A stretch of DNA of 64,000 nt from Trichobilharzia szidati (Eukaryota > Platyhelminthes > Trematoda > Strigeidida > Schistosomatidae). The notes under the pieces were generated by a model. It searched no databases. It was not told the origin of the DNA and worked only from the letters and a program-made list of their open reading frames with translations. The position numbers and the translations under genes are program-made. The stretch lies in NCBI GenBank assembly GCA_944472155.2, contig OX235272.1:98276020-98340019 (forward strand), written 5' to 3'. Shown piece by piece: positions 21,936 through 35,779 of the stretch; position 1 is the first letter of the stretch; each line of letters begins with the position of its first letter.

Positions 21936-22439
21936 AGAATTTGCCCTCACATCCGATCTACTGTAGCCCACTGGTCACGAATTCTCACTAGAACCCAGGT
22001 AACCACCTACCTGGATAGCTCGAGTCACTGGTCAGCCCCAGGGTGTGCTTACTGCTCAGGAGTCCCAAACCAGCCCTACTGCCTATTATCACATGAAGGC
22101 CTGTCACAGAATATCTCCGAAATAATTACAGGAAACTCATTACTTTTTATGATTGGGACCTGTCTAGATGACAGATAATTTCGCATTTTGGGAAAAAAAC
22201 TACTGGGATATGTCTGAGAGACATAGTTGGCCTGTGTCTCTTACTGATCTTTACAAATCATTTTAGGAGTGGCCTTATCTCTCCGGCCGTTTCCTATGCG
22301 AACATAAGTCTGTTTGACGGTGTAAGAAATGCGTGTGAGTCGATAATGGTGCGGGAAGGCAAAATCAATTACAAAAATGGGCTTGGCGAATTTTGTACAA
22401 TATTCCGCCGTAATAACAATTTTAATATTTTATTCATTA
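21936..22439. other. Gap with no recognised feature
   Basis: No gene recognised. The plus-strand 82-codon frame at 21930-22178 has no domain. Confidence 0.4.
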
Positions 22440-23180
22440 AAATTAAGCATCTACATGATTGACGTACCATTTGTACAGGCATGATCATATTTGACAAGTA
22501 CAATTTTATATTGAACAGTGTTATATGACATAAATATTGAAAATAACGAAAAATTACAGAAACGAAATAAGAAGTTTTAATGTTTACTTTTCGTCTAATA
22601 AGTAATAAGATATTGTCTGAAGTCTAGATTTCAATCGTTAATATAAGTACAGTCTGTCAAATTCACGTGGGAATTACAAAGGGTTGCGTTATTAGGAGGT
22701 AATGTAATGGGGTAAAAACCACCATGATAACACTAAATAAGTTTTCTTCTTTCTCTTTTTCGGAAAGAAACGCTGACGTGGTCTTACTGGAGCAGGAGGA
22801 AGATCGTTTGTCCAGACTTGTTATAAATGATGACAATTAGCTTTGTACTCGGTTAATTCAAGCCTTGCTTGGTTCAAATAAACATCTCTCGCCCTTTTCG
22901 TCTTCTTCCTTCGTTGGTTGTGGCTGTTGCTCTTTGTGTGTTAAAGTAAGAAGAGAGATGACACACAGGTTCTAGAGTAAGGCACATAGAATGCAGAACT
23001 CACAGTCATTAGCAGTTGATCAGTTATAAAGGGTTCGAAAACTTATAAAACTCCACAGTACACGGTAAGTATGGCATTACTTTGATATTAGCAGATTCAA
23101 GGGACCAACTTTGCGATGATAAACAGATTTAATTATGGAGGCTGTCCCCTTATTCATTATGTGTGCTAACAGTATTCTGA
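22440..23180 (-). repeat. Second copy of the LINE-B leader sequence
   Basis: Aligns by eye with 16041-16530 over most of its length, with about 190 extra bases in the middle (about 22740-22930). No LINE-B coding sequence follows it on the minus strand, which is odd for a LINE, whose truncated copies normally keep the 3' end. Confidence 0.6.
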
Positions 23181-25440
23181 ATATCTATCAAATGTGGGTT
23201 CTAGTGATTTCAAAACTTCATTCAAGTAATACAAACGTAGAAAGCAGCATTTTTTGTACTTATGCAGTGCTCCAATGCAGTACCTGCGATGAGAGAAGAT
23301 AGAAGAAAACATTAAGAGAGTAGCAAACGCAGACGGTAAATGTTAACTGTTTAAAAAAAACAATATACGGCAAACTTAGGGTTCATTCCCTTCATTTTTA
23401 ACAGAGAATTTAGTCATTGAATTTTATAGGGTTTCGTGATATCGGTTAGTTCAAGTTTATAGTAGTAAGGAGATAAACAAGTGATGACGATTTTCCCCAC
23501 CTATATAGAGTAATGGCAGCAATAGATACTCAAGGAGAAGTTAAACATAAACGCCAAAGTACATACAACATGTGCAAAGAAAGTCAAAGTTTAGTGATAC
23601 TTATGTTTTTGTTCTGATTCATACAGTTAGATGTCCTTCTGAAGAGGTGAAATCATACCATGAGCTTGTTTTCAGAGAGTTTATACCTAAACTGTGGCAT
23701 TCACGCAGTTTTCGTCTTTCTTTTTCTCGAAGTTATTCAAACTCAGGAACCTAAGCAATGGGGCTCTTTCCCACAGACAAAGGTGGTCCCCTTAAGTCCC
23801 CACCATCATATCCACTGAGTAGCAGTCACCACCCTTCCACCTTTTAATCTGCCTGGCCCTAGTGAAATACCGCTTGTTTTTTAAATTTTTTATTGCTATG
23901 TGTCAAGTTAACTGTTTTCGCATTCACTAGTTAACTCAACGAAACTAATGGTATGAACGATTACTTTCAGTCACCCATCTTGTGTGTTTTGTACCTGACA
24001 GCATTTTAAAAATACTTATGTAAAATAAAAGTGTGTAGAAATCGGAAGTCTGTAGTCTGCTTTCTAGATTTTGCTTTAAACATATGTAAACGAAGGGGCA
24101 ACATGAAAAAGTACGAAAAACACTACATAGAAAGTACATCATTATATGTATGCATAGAAAGAGACAGTAGTTAATTAAAATAGATGGCTCAGAAGAATTT
24201 GACTGCGCAGGATTATAATTACAGAACAGTGAAATAAAATCCGTTAATATTTAAGACTCAGCATAGTTAAGCTGATTTTTTAGACGAACCCGAGTAGGGC
24301 TGGAAATTGCGTAGACGTAGATGGTATTATTTAGTCACCAGAAGATATTTAATTCTAATCACATCCAGTTTGTTTACTATTCGACCTTGAGGTAGAACAC
24401 TGACCACACTGAAATGCCCATAAGAAGGCGTTGGCAGGGATATTCGCTATAGTATTTGATTATTTGACAATGAGCAACCGGAGTTAAATGGAGTTGAGTG
24501 ACTGTAAAGGCATGATAGATGAGGCTAGCAGATTTTTTCAGGCGATGGAGATGTGTTTGCAGAGAAGGTAATTCATATAGATTCGGTGCAACTTTCGTGG
24601 CAAGTATGTCAGGCTGTGTATTACACTCTAGGTTTGTATGAAAGAATTGCGAATATTTTGAGATGAGGCTTGGTAAACAAATTATTGAACCAAATAAAAA
24701 AGGAACTTTGAGCAGTATGAGCACAACGTTAATGACATTAAATAAGTATGATAATTCATACCGTTTTCTGTTGGCGCATTGATTGAACAGAGCTGTTCAG
24801 GTACGTAAGTCAAAGGGGGAAGAAATAATATCCCGAATTTTCAGCATGTGGCAAACTCTGCAAACACTGTTTTCAGAGGAGTATTTATTTAGTAGATGGG
24901 TGGATCGTCTTATTGTGGAGCTGGTTTTGTCTTCATTTGGCAGAAAGTTCTATATTTGCCGATATTTAACTGTAAAGAAGTTGGAACGAGATTTCGTTCG
25001 GCAAAGAATACGGCTTAGAAAATACCCGTTGCTGCGTAGTTCATACGTCCAAGAAGTAAAGGTTATTATTGTGAAAGAATACTATTCTTTTGAGAATTTT
25101 AGATAGAATAATGAGAAAATATCCCTTATTTAGACATTTGGAAAACAGAAAGATTGAGCGAAGAAATATTTACTTTTCAATTAGACCCTCATCTCTGGCT
25201 CCACTCTATTATATATAGCATTTTTATTACAATACACAACAGTTTACCAAACAAGTGGTGATATGTTTGTTAACAATAATTAAACAGTGTCAAAATGTCA
25301 ATGGGTTGATAATTAACGAAGAAAATCAATACACATTTAGAAAGTACAAATGGATGGAATAAATTAATTTTACAAGGATAACGACCGACCGACCGAATTA
25401 AAGATGAAGTGATCAAAATAAATAAAAATAATTTGGACAA
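23181..25440. other. Gap with no recognised gene
   Basis: AT-rich. Open frames of 60-115 codons (23572-23754 +, 24377-24724 -, 24783-25106 +) have no domain I recognise. The last two overlap a stretch that may be old retroelement tail. Confidence 0.4.
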
Positions 25441-25449
25441 TTATAATTT

Positions 25450-25857
25450 TTATAGTTTTTGAAGGTTTAGGGTGAGGGGGGCGACGTATTCTTCTAGAGA
25501 TGGCCACGGTAAGGAAAGTGGCTGTACAAATTTCTTCTGAACACATAGGCTTGGTTTCTTAAGGTGGATTCCGATTGCTTCAGCTGTCTGTAGAAGACGA
25601 ACTCGTAGAGCAAAATTAAGATTAGTCGGAATGCGACAAATAATTCTAAATGCAGTATTAACATCAACCTTATGCTCAGTATCAACAAGGTGTGCTAAAA
25701 TAGAACTACGAATAGATCTTGTTTGTCCCTTGCTTAACCATGTTGGATGGTGTTCGGAAATACGACGATGAAACTGCCTAACTGTACGCCCAATGTAATA
25801 ATGAGAGTAAGTCGTCGTCGCCTGAACCAAAGCGGTTCGATTTTGAGAGTTGTACAA
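25450..25857 (-). pseudogene. Penelope-like element, GIY-YIG endonuclease fragment
   Basis: 135 codons. HYYIGRTVRQFHRRISEHHP is the GIY-YIG-type core typical of Penelope-like elements, followed by WLSKGQTRSIRSSILAHLVD and a leucine-rich tail (RLLQTAEAIGIHLKKPSLCV). This domain nicks target DNA. The reverse transcriptase that should precede it is absent; sequence upstream on this strand belongs to LINE-C. Confidence 0.82.
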
Positions 25858-25896
25858 CGATTGTTGTAGGAAACTTTCAGACTTGTTCCTAAAATT

Positions 25897-27032
25897 CTAC
25901 TTGTAAATATCCTTTGGACACTTCAAACCTGTAGTTTGTCCTTGACAGACATACTGTCTAGTATAAAAAATGGATAGTGCCCAAGGGGGGGCTAATGTGC
26001 GTTTTATACAGCAGCATTCTAGATTCTCGGGTTTGAAAGTTATGAAATATAAATCTGAGTAATCTTCTGGCTTTAAAAACGTGGTTGGTAACATAGTGGT
26101 AGAATTTAAAATCAACAGAGTTATGGAGCCTGGGGTCAAGTACTGAAGGATAAATGGTGATTGTCTTGTCTTATATAGCCATTTGTGGAGCGATACTAAG
26201 GCGAGCTGAGTATAATAGATCACACTTCTCTATGTTAATCTACATCATCCATGACTCACACCAAGTCTCAGTGTTACCAGTATCCGGTAGAATTTGCCAC
26301 TTCCTGGGTGGTACTGTGGTAATCCATCATTAAGCCATCGGCACATAGGAAGACTATGCCATGCTTAATAAAATCACAGACGTCATTTAGGTATATAATA
26401 AGGAAGAGAGACCCAAGTACACTAACCTGAATTACGCCATCTGATATCAGGGTGGTACAAGAATTGTGTCGTTAATCTTAACAGATTGGGGCGAACCACT
26501 TATAAATGAATTACACCGCTGTAGGAGATTGCCAGATTGCCAGATTGCCTCTAGTTTTTTCAAGAGTAATTTATGAAATACTTTATCGGATAACTTGTAA
26601 ATATCAATACACATAATGAGCACAACGAATTTTTCGTCTGTGAGTTCAGTGATAAAATCAAATGGTTCCAAGTGACCTGAACTTTATAAAACCGTGCCAA
26701 GAAGGTGTTATGAGGTTTCCAGTCAATAAGAAGTCAGCAATTCTGGTTTTGACTATCTTCTCAATTATCTTTGACAAGACAAATATTATATTGATGGGCC
26801 GCTAATTCTTTACATAATATTTTGAGCCGGATTTAAATCTAGAGATAATATATGTTTGCTTCCATTTGGAGGGATACACTCCGTTCATATAGGACAGTGA
26901 AAATATTTTAAGCAAAAGGAGAGGGAGATTAGGGCCACCATATTTTGGGAAAGATGTGGGAATTGACTCAGGTCCAGGAGTATTGAAGAATTTCAATGAA
27001 TGTACTGCACTTTCTATAGCATCAGCTTTCAA
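25897..27032 (-). pseudogene. LINE-C reverse transcriptase remains
   Basis: Pieces in different frames: LKFFNTPGPESIPTSFPKYG (27032-26802), IDIYKLSDKVFHKLLLKKLE (26671-26447, where FDKAFD-like residues have changed) and thumb relics around 26100 (RESRMLLYKTHI). No intact YADD box is seen. Confidence 0.68.
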
Positions 27033-27434
27033 GCATATGTTTGGCAGTGTTTTGTCTGTTACATAGTCAAAGTCGACACATGCAGAAATATCATTCGTGC
27101 ATGAATCAGAAAAGTGCTTGTTAAAGTGTTCAGCTCTTCCTTCATCATCCTCAACAGCAACATTACTATGAAGAATGTAAGGAATGTTATCTTGTTTTTG
27201 TTGCAGTCTTTTTTGGAAGAGTTAGCAAAGACAAGTAATTTTGCAGTTACTTTTAAGAGCAACAAGTTCTCCGTTGTAAGTTTAATTGCCTTTGTCTGAT
27301 CTGATTTCGTCATATACCTTTACGATGCTAATGAGCGAGAAGATGTCCATAGACTTATTGTAAGTTTTACGGAGTCTTCTTAGCTTGTTCCTGGTAGCAT
27401 TCAGTATATATAGTTGAGTTACGCAGTTGCGTTT

Positions 27435-28148
27435 CTATTTATACCAAGGGATAAATTCATTGAAACAAACTGATATGTTAGAGTAGAAAATGACAAGAAC
27501 AGTATCAATGTCTGCCGAGGAGAAAAAGGCATCCCAGTCTTGGCAATGAATAAAAAGCACCGTTGTTTCCCACTTGGCCTTTGAAAAGTCTCTGACTTTT
27601 ATTGTCCGGCGACGATCTTTAGCTGCAAAGTTAAAGGTAGAAATGACCGTGTTGTGGTCGCTACCAAGGAATAAAGGCACAACTCCGGTGCTGCAAAAAG
27701 GAAAAATGCTGTGTGTGAAAATTAGATCCAGGATGTTGTATTTGCGTGTAGGGTGAGAAACATTTTGTGACCATCCATAGAATTCAACCGTATTTATAAA
27801 ACGATCAGGGTATATAGGAACATTTAGGTTATTCCAGTGGATACCAGACATGTTAAAGTCGCCAGCTATAATTTTATAGTCAAAATTTAGAGAGGAGACG
27901 TGTTCGAAAATTTCACATAAATGGTTCGTTGTGTTAGTGTCAGCATTGGGCGAGCGGTATATACACCCCAATAAAAGCCCTGTATTTAAGTTATTGTTCA
28001 GTGTAACCCATACTGCATCTGTCAGTGAGCAGCCCAGATCACCAGCTTCAACAACACGGAATTTGTTACTAACAAAAATAAGGTGACCACCACCAGGTCC
28101 TTCTTCTTTGCCGCGTCCAAAGTGTGTAAATCCTGGAGATTTTAACAA
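27435..28148 (-). pseudogene. LINE-C endonuclease
   Basis: 237 codons with endonuclease blocks GGHLIFVSN, LLLGCIYRSPN, IIAGDFNMSGIHW, ILDLIFTH and FLGSDHNTV, so the catalytic Asp-Asn and His motifs are kept. The N-terminal block with the catalytic Glu is missing from this frame. Confidence 0.85.
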
Positions 28149-28649
28149 CCTTTCATTACCAGGTCTCGGTAACTAACAATACTAAGGGCATACAAAGTGA
28201 AAGTAGAAAGTGAAGGTACGAAAATTTACTGCAGATGGAACGAGCATTTATAAGGAAAAGAGTAAATGATCTTCGATCAGCAGTGAGGGCTGATAGAAAA
28301 TGAAGGACATGACAGTGTTATATTGCTGAGACTAAATGAAAATTAGGTGACAGTCTGATCGGTAGATGGAGTGTTCGGTGAGTGAGGCCTTTATCGTTTT
28401 TGTTATAGCTTTACGAAAAATAAGACGGCTCCTATGGCTGATCGTTAGGTTGGCGATCGCATGGAGATAGGCACACGGAGACTGGGATATCCTGGGTGTC
28501 CACAGGGGATAGATTTAAGGTAAGGAAACACTGCTCTACATTATGCTGATTGATGGCATTACTGTTGGGTGCGGAAAAGTGAAGAAATGGTGGGGAGGTT
28601 GAGTAGTTGGAGCATTATAAAGACGGTTTTGGTATCACGGGAGTGCGTT

Positions 28650-30000
28650 TCAGGAGTAGCAGCATTTGCTGCGTGTATCTTCAAGCAGACAATGCTGAAA
28701 GCTTAGGTAACTGAGTCTATGTGACTGTGCACCTGTATTGTGACCATAGTTAAATTCGGTATTACGCCGGCTCATAGTAAAAGTTGGGTAGCCGCAACTA
28801 GTTGTGTTAAAATTATGAGGATAAGAGAAGGAGGAAGGTTGGCTAATCTCAGTCATATTTGATGCCACAGACTTCCTTTTAGGATATTTGAGCGCATGAG
28901 TAGTAGGGGACGCTGAATCAGACTTGATAGAGTATGTAAGAGGCACAGGAATTTGGTTTCTTACATTTAAGCTCTGAATCTTAGGGTTAATTGGGAAGGT
29001 ATTACTAGGGTTTTCGATGCTTTTAGTATACCGCATATGGTTTTTATTGGGATCTTTTGCAGAAGGTAAGTGCTTTCCAGGTTGTGTAACAGCTAGAGAC
29101 ACACTGGATTTAGTATAGGGTAACTAGCATTTTTTGGTAAATAGGTAGAGGGCCTCTTTCAGGGTTAAAGGAGGTTTTTTGTTGATATCGATGGGGCTGA
29201 CATTGTTCCTTTGGTGAGTGATTTTACTCGCTGAGATACTTTGCCTAGCACGACGTTGAAATGGTGTCCTATCGTCAATAACGCATCTTACTGTCCTAAA
29301 ATAGTGCTGGTTGTTTACAAAGCGTCTTGCATCCAAAATGCTATTAAATTTGAACATTATAGGACGGGGTTTACTAGATGAAGATTTACGCAATCGTTTG
29401 CAGGTTCAGTAGGAATCTGGTACTTCACATGCCTTTAAAAGTGTGTTTTTCAATGTTTTAATTTTGGCACTGTCAGGCCCATCGAAATCCGTTGCATTAT
29501 ACATACATTGAACATGCCTTATCACTTTCGTGGAAATATGATCAATAATTCTCTCACAAGGCTGCAATGTATCATAGTCAGGGTAATCAGCAGGCTTCAT
29601 CAAATACCTAAGAGGTAAGAGAACATGGACTAATGGAAGAATGTTTGTACTTTCCAGGTTATTGGTTTAGGTGGATGTGCTTTGAGTGGATAATGAGCCA
29701 TTTGGCATTAGGTTGACGTCCACGTGTCGCTGATCACTGATGTATATTGTTACGATGGAGGGCTTTATCGGTAATAGCAGCGGTGGTGATACAATTTACC
29801 TTCTGTACTGGCACATGTGTACCCTGGCTAAAAGCATCCAATTGAGTAGAACTAGACAAGAGGAAATCTGCTTGTGTATCGCAAGGATTACTTACGTCAA
29901 CGTCTATGGTTACAAAGAACCTAGGCGAGTTGTCACTTCTTTTGACACAGCCAAAAGAATTGATATTAGCAGGTACAGATGATAGTGGAGCTATGTGCAT
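28650..30000 (-). pseudogene. LINE-C ORF1-like pieces
   Basis: Four minus-strand open stretches in line (30000-29734, 29603-29406, 29393-29124, 29102-28650). RRFVNNQHYFRTVRCVIDDR followed by TPFQRRARQ resembles the C-terminal RNA-binding part of LINE ORF1 proteins. The others are assigned by position only. Confidence 0.5.
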
Positions 30001-30900
30001 GTTCGGACCTTCTGACTGGCAGTTCTGAGCAGGTCATTTGGATGGTGTGGATTCAACCACATCAAAGGAGCTGGTGTCAGACTTTTTATTGACAGCCAGT
30101 GTACCTTAGTAGGTATACATAATACTTGTTTCACAACCTGTACTACTGTATGTCTCCCTAATAAAATCACTTATTACACAAGACGATGAAGAGGTAATAA
30201 TGTCTGACCTGCACTTATTTAGCTTCTGCGTCAGATCAGGGGAAGGTGCATTACCATGCTGTTTAGTCTCATTAGATCTATGTCATCTGCTGAGGTTTTC
30301 AGCCGATAATGAAGCACGACGCTTCGATAGCCTAATTGGCGTCAAATATTCACAGAGATTGGCATTAAAATAATTTTTTAACGAGTTAGGAATAGGAACC
30401 TAAAGTTGATAAGAGTAAGCTACAAAAATCCAGAAAAAATAGCCAGGAGCAAACGATTAAATTAAGCAGATAATTGGTTCGAAAAGTACTGGAAAAAATG
30501 CAATTGAGAAGGAAGTTCGTGGCTTTCGAAAAGAGAACAAGGCTCCTTAAAATTGTGTGTTTTATGATATCAGCAACCTTAGACCGTAGCATGCGATGGT
30601 AAAACAGGCACCGATAATATTAGTAGAACAGATGAAATGGAAAATTAGTGAAACTGAAATTGAAGTATAATCCATACGACGTCGGTAGGTACCGATTTCT
30701 TCCGGTTTCCAGGGTTTCGTGGACAAAATCTCTACGCTAAGAAACTTATGAGAGACAGAATAAATGAAAAGGATGAAAATAAGTGAGAGGGAAGCGATAT
30801 GAAAAGTAGGTCTAAAAATAAAGCTTTTTCTTTGCTTCTTCTGAATATTTTCGTCTTTACTTTATTCCGTTTATCAGTGGTGTAAGAATGAGAAGTGAAT
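30001..30900. other. Gap with no recognised feature
   Basis: AT-rich sequence between LINE-C and the gypsy relic. The 68-codon minus frame at 30386-30592 is leucine- and phenylalanine-rich, as chance frames in AT-rich DNA are. Confidence 0.4.
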
Positions 30901-30959
30901 GAATATCAAACATATGGCGATCCTTAAATAAGGCCATGGTATATGAGGAATACACCGGT

Positions 30960-32190
30960 TACCTGTGGTACCTGTGGATATGCTGTAATAAATGGTATCT
31001 CCGCCATCGGGTAGAGGCACACGCTTATCCTCCAGGGAATAGTTGTAACGAAGTTCATCTACATTTAATCTGATAACTAGAGTTCAGCCATTTTGCGCAC
31101 ATCAATGGTTGGTAGGACTTCCTTAGTCCAGATTCGCGATAATGAATTCACCACCGGGTTTTCTGCACAAGAAACATGTCGGATGTTCGATATGAGCTGT
31201 GAAATGTAGTCCAAGTGACGTAATTTACGTCGGAAGTATCTACCCAACCAAAAGTACTTTATTGAATTTCGTATGCAGACAGTTTTCGGGGGGAAAATCT
31301 GGAGTGGTTCAAATATTACTGATGAGCTGTTGCAGAATGGTTCCCGTAGCCGCGTCAAATGGACTAACCGAAATACTAAGCAGATGTTTAATATTTAGAC
31401 GCACTAAGATTGTCATGGGCGCCGTGAGAATACAGCCTTCGCCCAGACCGAAATAAAATCAGATCATTCCAAAGAAACTCGACCATATCCCAAACAAACC
31501 GAATGGTTCCGGTTACAACTGGCCGAATCCAAAACGAAACTAAGTGGCTCCGAATAGAAGTGTCAGGAGTTGGTCACACAGTGCTGAAAATGGCTGTATG
31601 AGTGACAATACTGGAGACGGAAAGTCGTGCAATATAATCAGTCAGCATATGCTTGTCAACATCTACCAGCAACTGAAACTGCTACAAAAGATACATACCA
31701 GTAGTGCCAATAGCCCCATTGGCCATGATGAAAACCCAGCGAATAGGATGGCGAAGTCTGATGATAAGGTCCAAGAACCTTCTACTTTAAGTTGTGATAA
31801 GTGAACCACTGCCGGCGTGTAGTTGCAGACATGTTGGCCATAGACGCTTTTCTGATGTAGGTGAGATGAAGCTAGATTCTGTCTCACTATCAACCAGGAA
31901 ACGTATCCTAGAGTTATGGTCTGCGACATAAAATAGGCGATAAGGGAATGGTTCTCCAGCGACGTTAATCGCGAAAACGTGCCGGCTCAAACGTTTCGCA
32001 ACTAATTACTGTCGAATGTACAGGGACGAGTACACCTTTGTGCATTGACACCTTAACGTCTATGACACCAACAAATACCAGGTTGCGAGGTCCTTGATTT
32101 CGACTGTCTGTTTCTGTTGAGTGAGGATGACTTACTACAGGAGCAATTCGTGCGATTATGTGGAGGACTTTTACGTCCAAGCTGTCCCCC
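30960..32190 (-). mobile_element. Ty3/gypsy LTR retrotransposon relic
   Basis: Minus strand, in order: protease-like frame (31990-31787) with YRLFYVADHNSRIRFLVDSE, where the catalytic DTG reads DSE, then after about 430 bases the RNase H to integrase link RHLDYISQLISNIRHVSCAE followed by NPVVNSLSRI (31358-31077). In an intact element roughly 1.4 kb of reverse transcriptase and RNase H lies between these, so most of pol is deleted. No LTR found. Confidence 0.75.
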
Positions 32191-34150
32191 TTAGACTACA
32201 CGGCTCCTGACTCATTTGTTTGATGTCGAAACTGGATGAGTCACTCGTTGAATAGATGTCCTTCTGGTAGGCTGGACTTATCCGGCATGTTGGTTGAAAT
32301 TTCGCTCGGTAAATTTTTTTGTCAATAATTTTCAGTAAAATTTTGTTATACGTTTTTTGAATTGATAGGAATTCTCATTTTCTGGCTAGTTATGTTGGTG
32401 TCCGCGTCATGTAATCTGACTGCGACACACTCTAAGCATATTGGTTGTAATGGTTAGTGTTTCATGTGGAATGAGTCAAAACATCGGTATAATGAAGAAG
32501 ATGGGATAGTTTACTTCTTGTAAAAGCTGCAGCTTTCAACATAGTGTGATTCAATGAAGACCACGTCAAAATGTGGCTATTTTCGTGTGAAGAACAGTAC
32601 TATTTGACAAAAGAATGCTATCAGTACATGGGAATCACCTATAAATGCTAACAGAACCTTCTTTTGGAACAGAAGTTATCATGTAGCCGTGTCTTTCACT
32701 GTATGTGTTTGGACAGGAATTATGGTAAGTTGAAAGGTTATCTCTTAGTGAATTTAACATATATTTGCACTGATTGATGCAGTGTAATATGGGTTATGTG
32801 AATTCAATGTATAGAAGAAACCTCTATTAATATTGTGCCATTGTTTGCTTAGCTGACTGCTAGGCTAAAAAATGTAGGTGGTTCTCGTGATTGTTGCAAG
32901 TGCAGTGCATTTGAGAAGGCAATAACTCGTTTAATTTTCCTCACTGTTTCACTTAGTGCAATTATTCAATGTATAGTAATAATATACACATGGTTTGTGT
33001 TGATTACGAGAATGTAATCTAGTTAGCTCTATTATTATTAATCTACCATCTGACACTGTAAACTTAATACTGCAATGTTTTTGATCACCAATAGTGGAGA
33101 TGAATTTCTTCTGAAATTTCCATTTACCTGAAACACTACAAATACAGTGTCACGATTGAATGTCTAGGTTGCATTATATGTCATTGTTATCCTCATCAAC
33201 ACAACAGGTCTGTGTATCTTACAATATTTTAAGTGTTTCTCTATGTTGTTAACACTGTGCATAGTTGCTTAGAGTTGAGGCATGTTCAGCTTATATTTGT
33301 GACTACAGGTTCCTAAATATGAGAATGTAATTTCTGTAGGATTCAGAAAACTATGCTCACTAGACATTACTGAGATTGTGGATCAATTTCTAAGCTACAT
33401 ATTTGCAATATCTCATTTAACGTAGACGTATTTAGTGTGAAATTGACGAGAGAATGACGTCTCATCAGTATGGGTGTTTCAGAGTTTATCTTGAAATTTG
33501 CGTGTAATCCTCTTATGCTGGACAACTTATGAGGTCTATATATGCATACGGTGTCAATATAAAGACCAGCTGTGGACTACAAATACTTTTAATTGTATGA
33601 GAACTTTACTTAGTATTAATAGAATCAGTGTATACTAATGTATAAAATTATGTTTCATAACTTCATGTTGTGCTTCATATTTTAGGTATATGGAGGTTGT
33701 GGAATGTGAAATCAGTGGAAATGTCAATCTGTCAAACTAACGCTAATACCCTTCATCAGATTTTTCATTTGTAAATTAATGAAATGCTTAATATACTCTT
33801 CATTTCTACTCCTTCTGAACTTCTTCAATGCGTCGCCATACTTTGAGCTTTCGTAATATGTGAATTCTGATTAATGCATGTTAAGCTTAGTGGAATGGAG
33901 ATCTACTACAGTATTATGAGACTGTTACTTTGATCATTCATAGGATTTCGCGTCTGTTTCTATAAAATAGCACATTGTGAAACCTAAGTAGGATTAAGCA
34001 AGTTGAATTGTAATTTCGTAATGTTCGTTACGCTAAAGTCTCCTTATTTAGCCAGTTGCAAGTCTGTATACTGCTAAACGCCAAGTATGTAGCACAAGTA
34101 AATGCAGTAAATTAGAGTTGATAGTTACTTCATTATTCAGTTAATATGCA
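32191..34150. other. Gap with no recognised feature
   Basis: About 2 kb, AT-rich, with no open frame above 60 codons and no repeat that I could match elsewhere in the window. Confidence 0.5.
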
Positions 34151-34267
34151 GTGGCATCATCAAATAGACTGTCTACTTGGCGACGAGCTAAGAAACAATT
34201 TTTATTTATTTCTGATATGCTGTTGAATCATGTGATGTTATCTAATATCCATCATTTCTATGATCAA

Positions 34268-34732
34268 CAACTGCAGTGTTTGAATATCTACTTTGTTAAG
34301 TATGCCGATGATCTAACTATTTCAGTGTCTGTCAACTCCCAGCTAGACAGTACTAAAATGAACAGCTTTCTATCAGAAATTAGGAAATGGTCTTCGTCTA
34401 ACGGCCTTAAACTAAATCCTTCCAAATGTCAGGCAGTTAATTTCAGTTTTAGATGTAAAAGAAAGTTAACTGAAGCTGTTAATTCCCATTACTGTCGTAT
34501 AACTGGTGATAGTGATATAGAAATCAAGTCGGACGTTAAGTATCTTGGATTAATTCTTTCTTCTGACCAATCCTGGTATTCCCATGTTTTAGCGATTTCT
34601 AAAATAATATTTCGTCTGACTGTTCACATTAAGAAGTTAAGGCACTCAAGCATAACTTATCCCCTACTCTTACAGTTTGGCAGCTCGTGCATCTTACCTA
34701 TACTTGACCTATTCTTCTTGCTTCAATCATGA
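34268..34732 (+). pseudogene. LINE-B family reverse transcriptase fragment
   Basis: Open from 34151 but homology starts near 34268. VKYADDLTISVSVNSQLDST, LNPSKCQAVNFSF and VKYLGLILSSDQSW match the same region of LINE-B at 19515-19865. Both ends are truncated. Confidence 0.82.
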
Positions 34733-35771
34733 TAGTACCGTGTTTCGCAGAACTCATCACACAGATTACTAGCCTTAAATGTATACCACATGCAGGTATA
34801 ATGCTTATGAGCTAGATATGCGAATCAAAGTAAACGTTTGTACGGTGCATTCATTATTTATAAGACTAACTAGTATGTAAGAGCTACGATTTGACCAGTT
34901 ATACAACGTTGAATATATTTAAACACAATTAACCTACGCTGCTTACTTCTATGACGTATTACCTAGAGCTATGTAGTTACCTTAAAGTGGTTTTCGCTAA
35001 TACCTTAGTGAGCAACTTAACGTTATCTTTGAATTTCAAAGTAAGAGCGCACATCCTGAGAACCTTCTTGGTAAAAAGATCGTCTCCCACTCGAAAAAAA
35101 GTAAATATACCATAATCTCAACGAAAGCGTTTAGAGGTATTCATCCTATCACCTCAAATGACTCATTATTTGCAGTCACTTCAAAAGTAAGAATAAATTT
35201 ACCGAAGATATTGTGCTTATGACTTCTAGATATCATAATGTACCATGAGGGAAAGCCTATATCCATAGGGTTTTAACAGTTAGAAGCGCGACATTAATCC
35301 GAAACACGACGACTACGATTCTTAATCACAGAACATCCTTGCTTTGCTACCTAATCTTCTAATCGTATTAACAGATGTTTCGCCAAGAAAAAAACCAATG
35401 GTTTTGGGAAAATTTATTTAGTTTTCCTAAAGATCCTGGTCATCCGTATCTATAGCCACGGAGAAATCACAAACATTCAAAAATAAGGATTTCATTATTT
35501 GAAATGAAACAAGCAATCTGTATTCAGCCAGGAATAGTAATCAGCTTCTCAGCTTGTTGTAACCACCGATTGTAGACCGCAACCCGGAACGTTATTCTTG
35601 CTAATTAAAGTCTTACCTTTAACTGGGATAGTTCGTACACTCACCAGATCACCATGTTGTCCGCTTTGTAAGTCGTTTTGCAACACACGGAATGGCTGTT
35701 AACACTGGCTTTTCTACAGACGGTCCTAGTCCATGTATTTGGATCTAGTACATTGGGTATTATTAAACATA
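34733..35771. other. Gap with no recognised feature
   Basis: No gene or repeat recognised between the LINE-B fragment and the Merlin element. Confidence 0.4.
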
Positions 35772-35779
35772 GGTAACGC

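Larger units (their letters stand above)
25870..30000 (-). mobile_element. LINE-C (CR1/Jockey-like), heavily decayed
   Basis: Right to left: ORF1-like pieces (30000-28650), endonuclease (28148-27435), then broken reverse transcriptase (27032-25897). The order is that of a two-ORF LINE. It ends against the Penelope-like fragment at 25857. Many stops and frameshifts are present. Confidence 0.72.

Noticed and set aside
24377..25106. Two open frames of 107-115 codons on opposite strands
   Set aside because: No known domain; could be an old retroelement tail, but nothing supports a gene.
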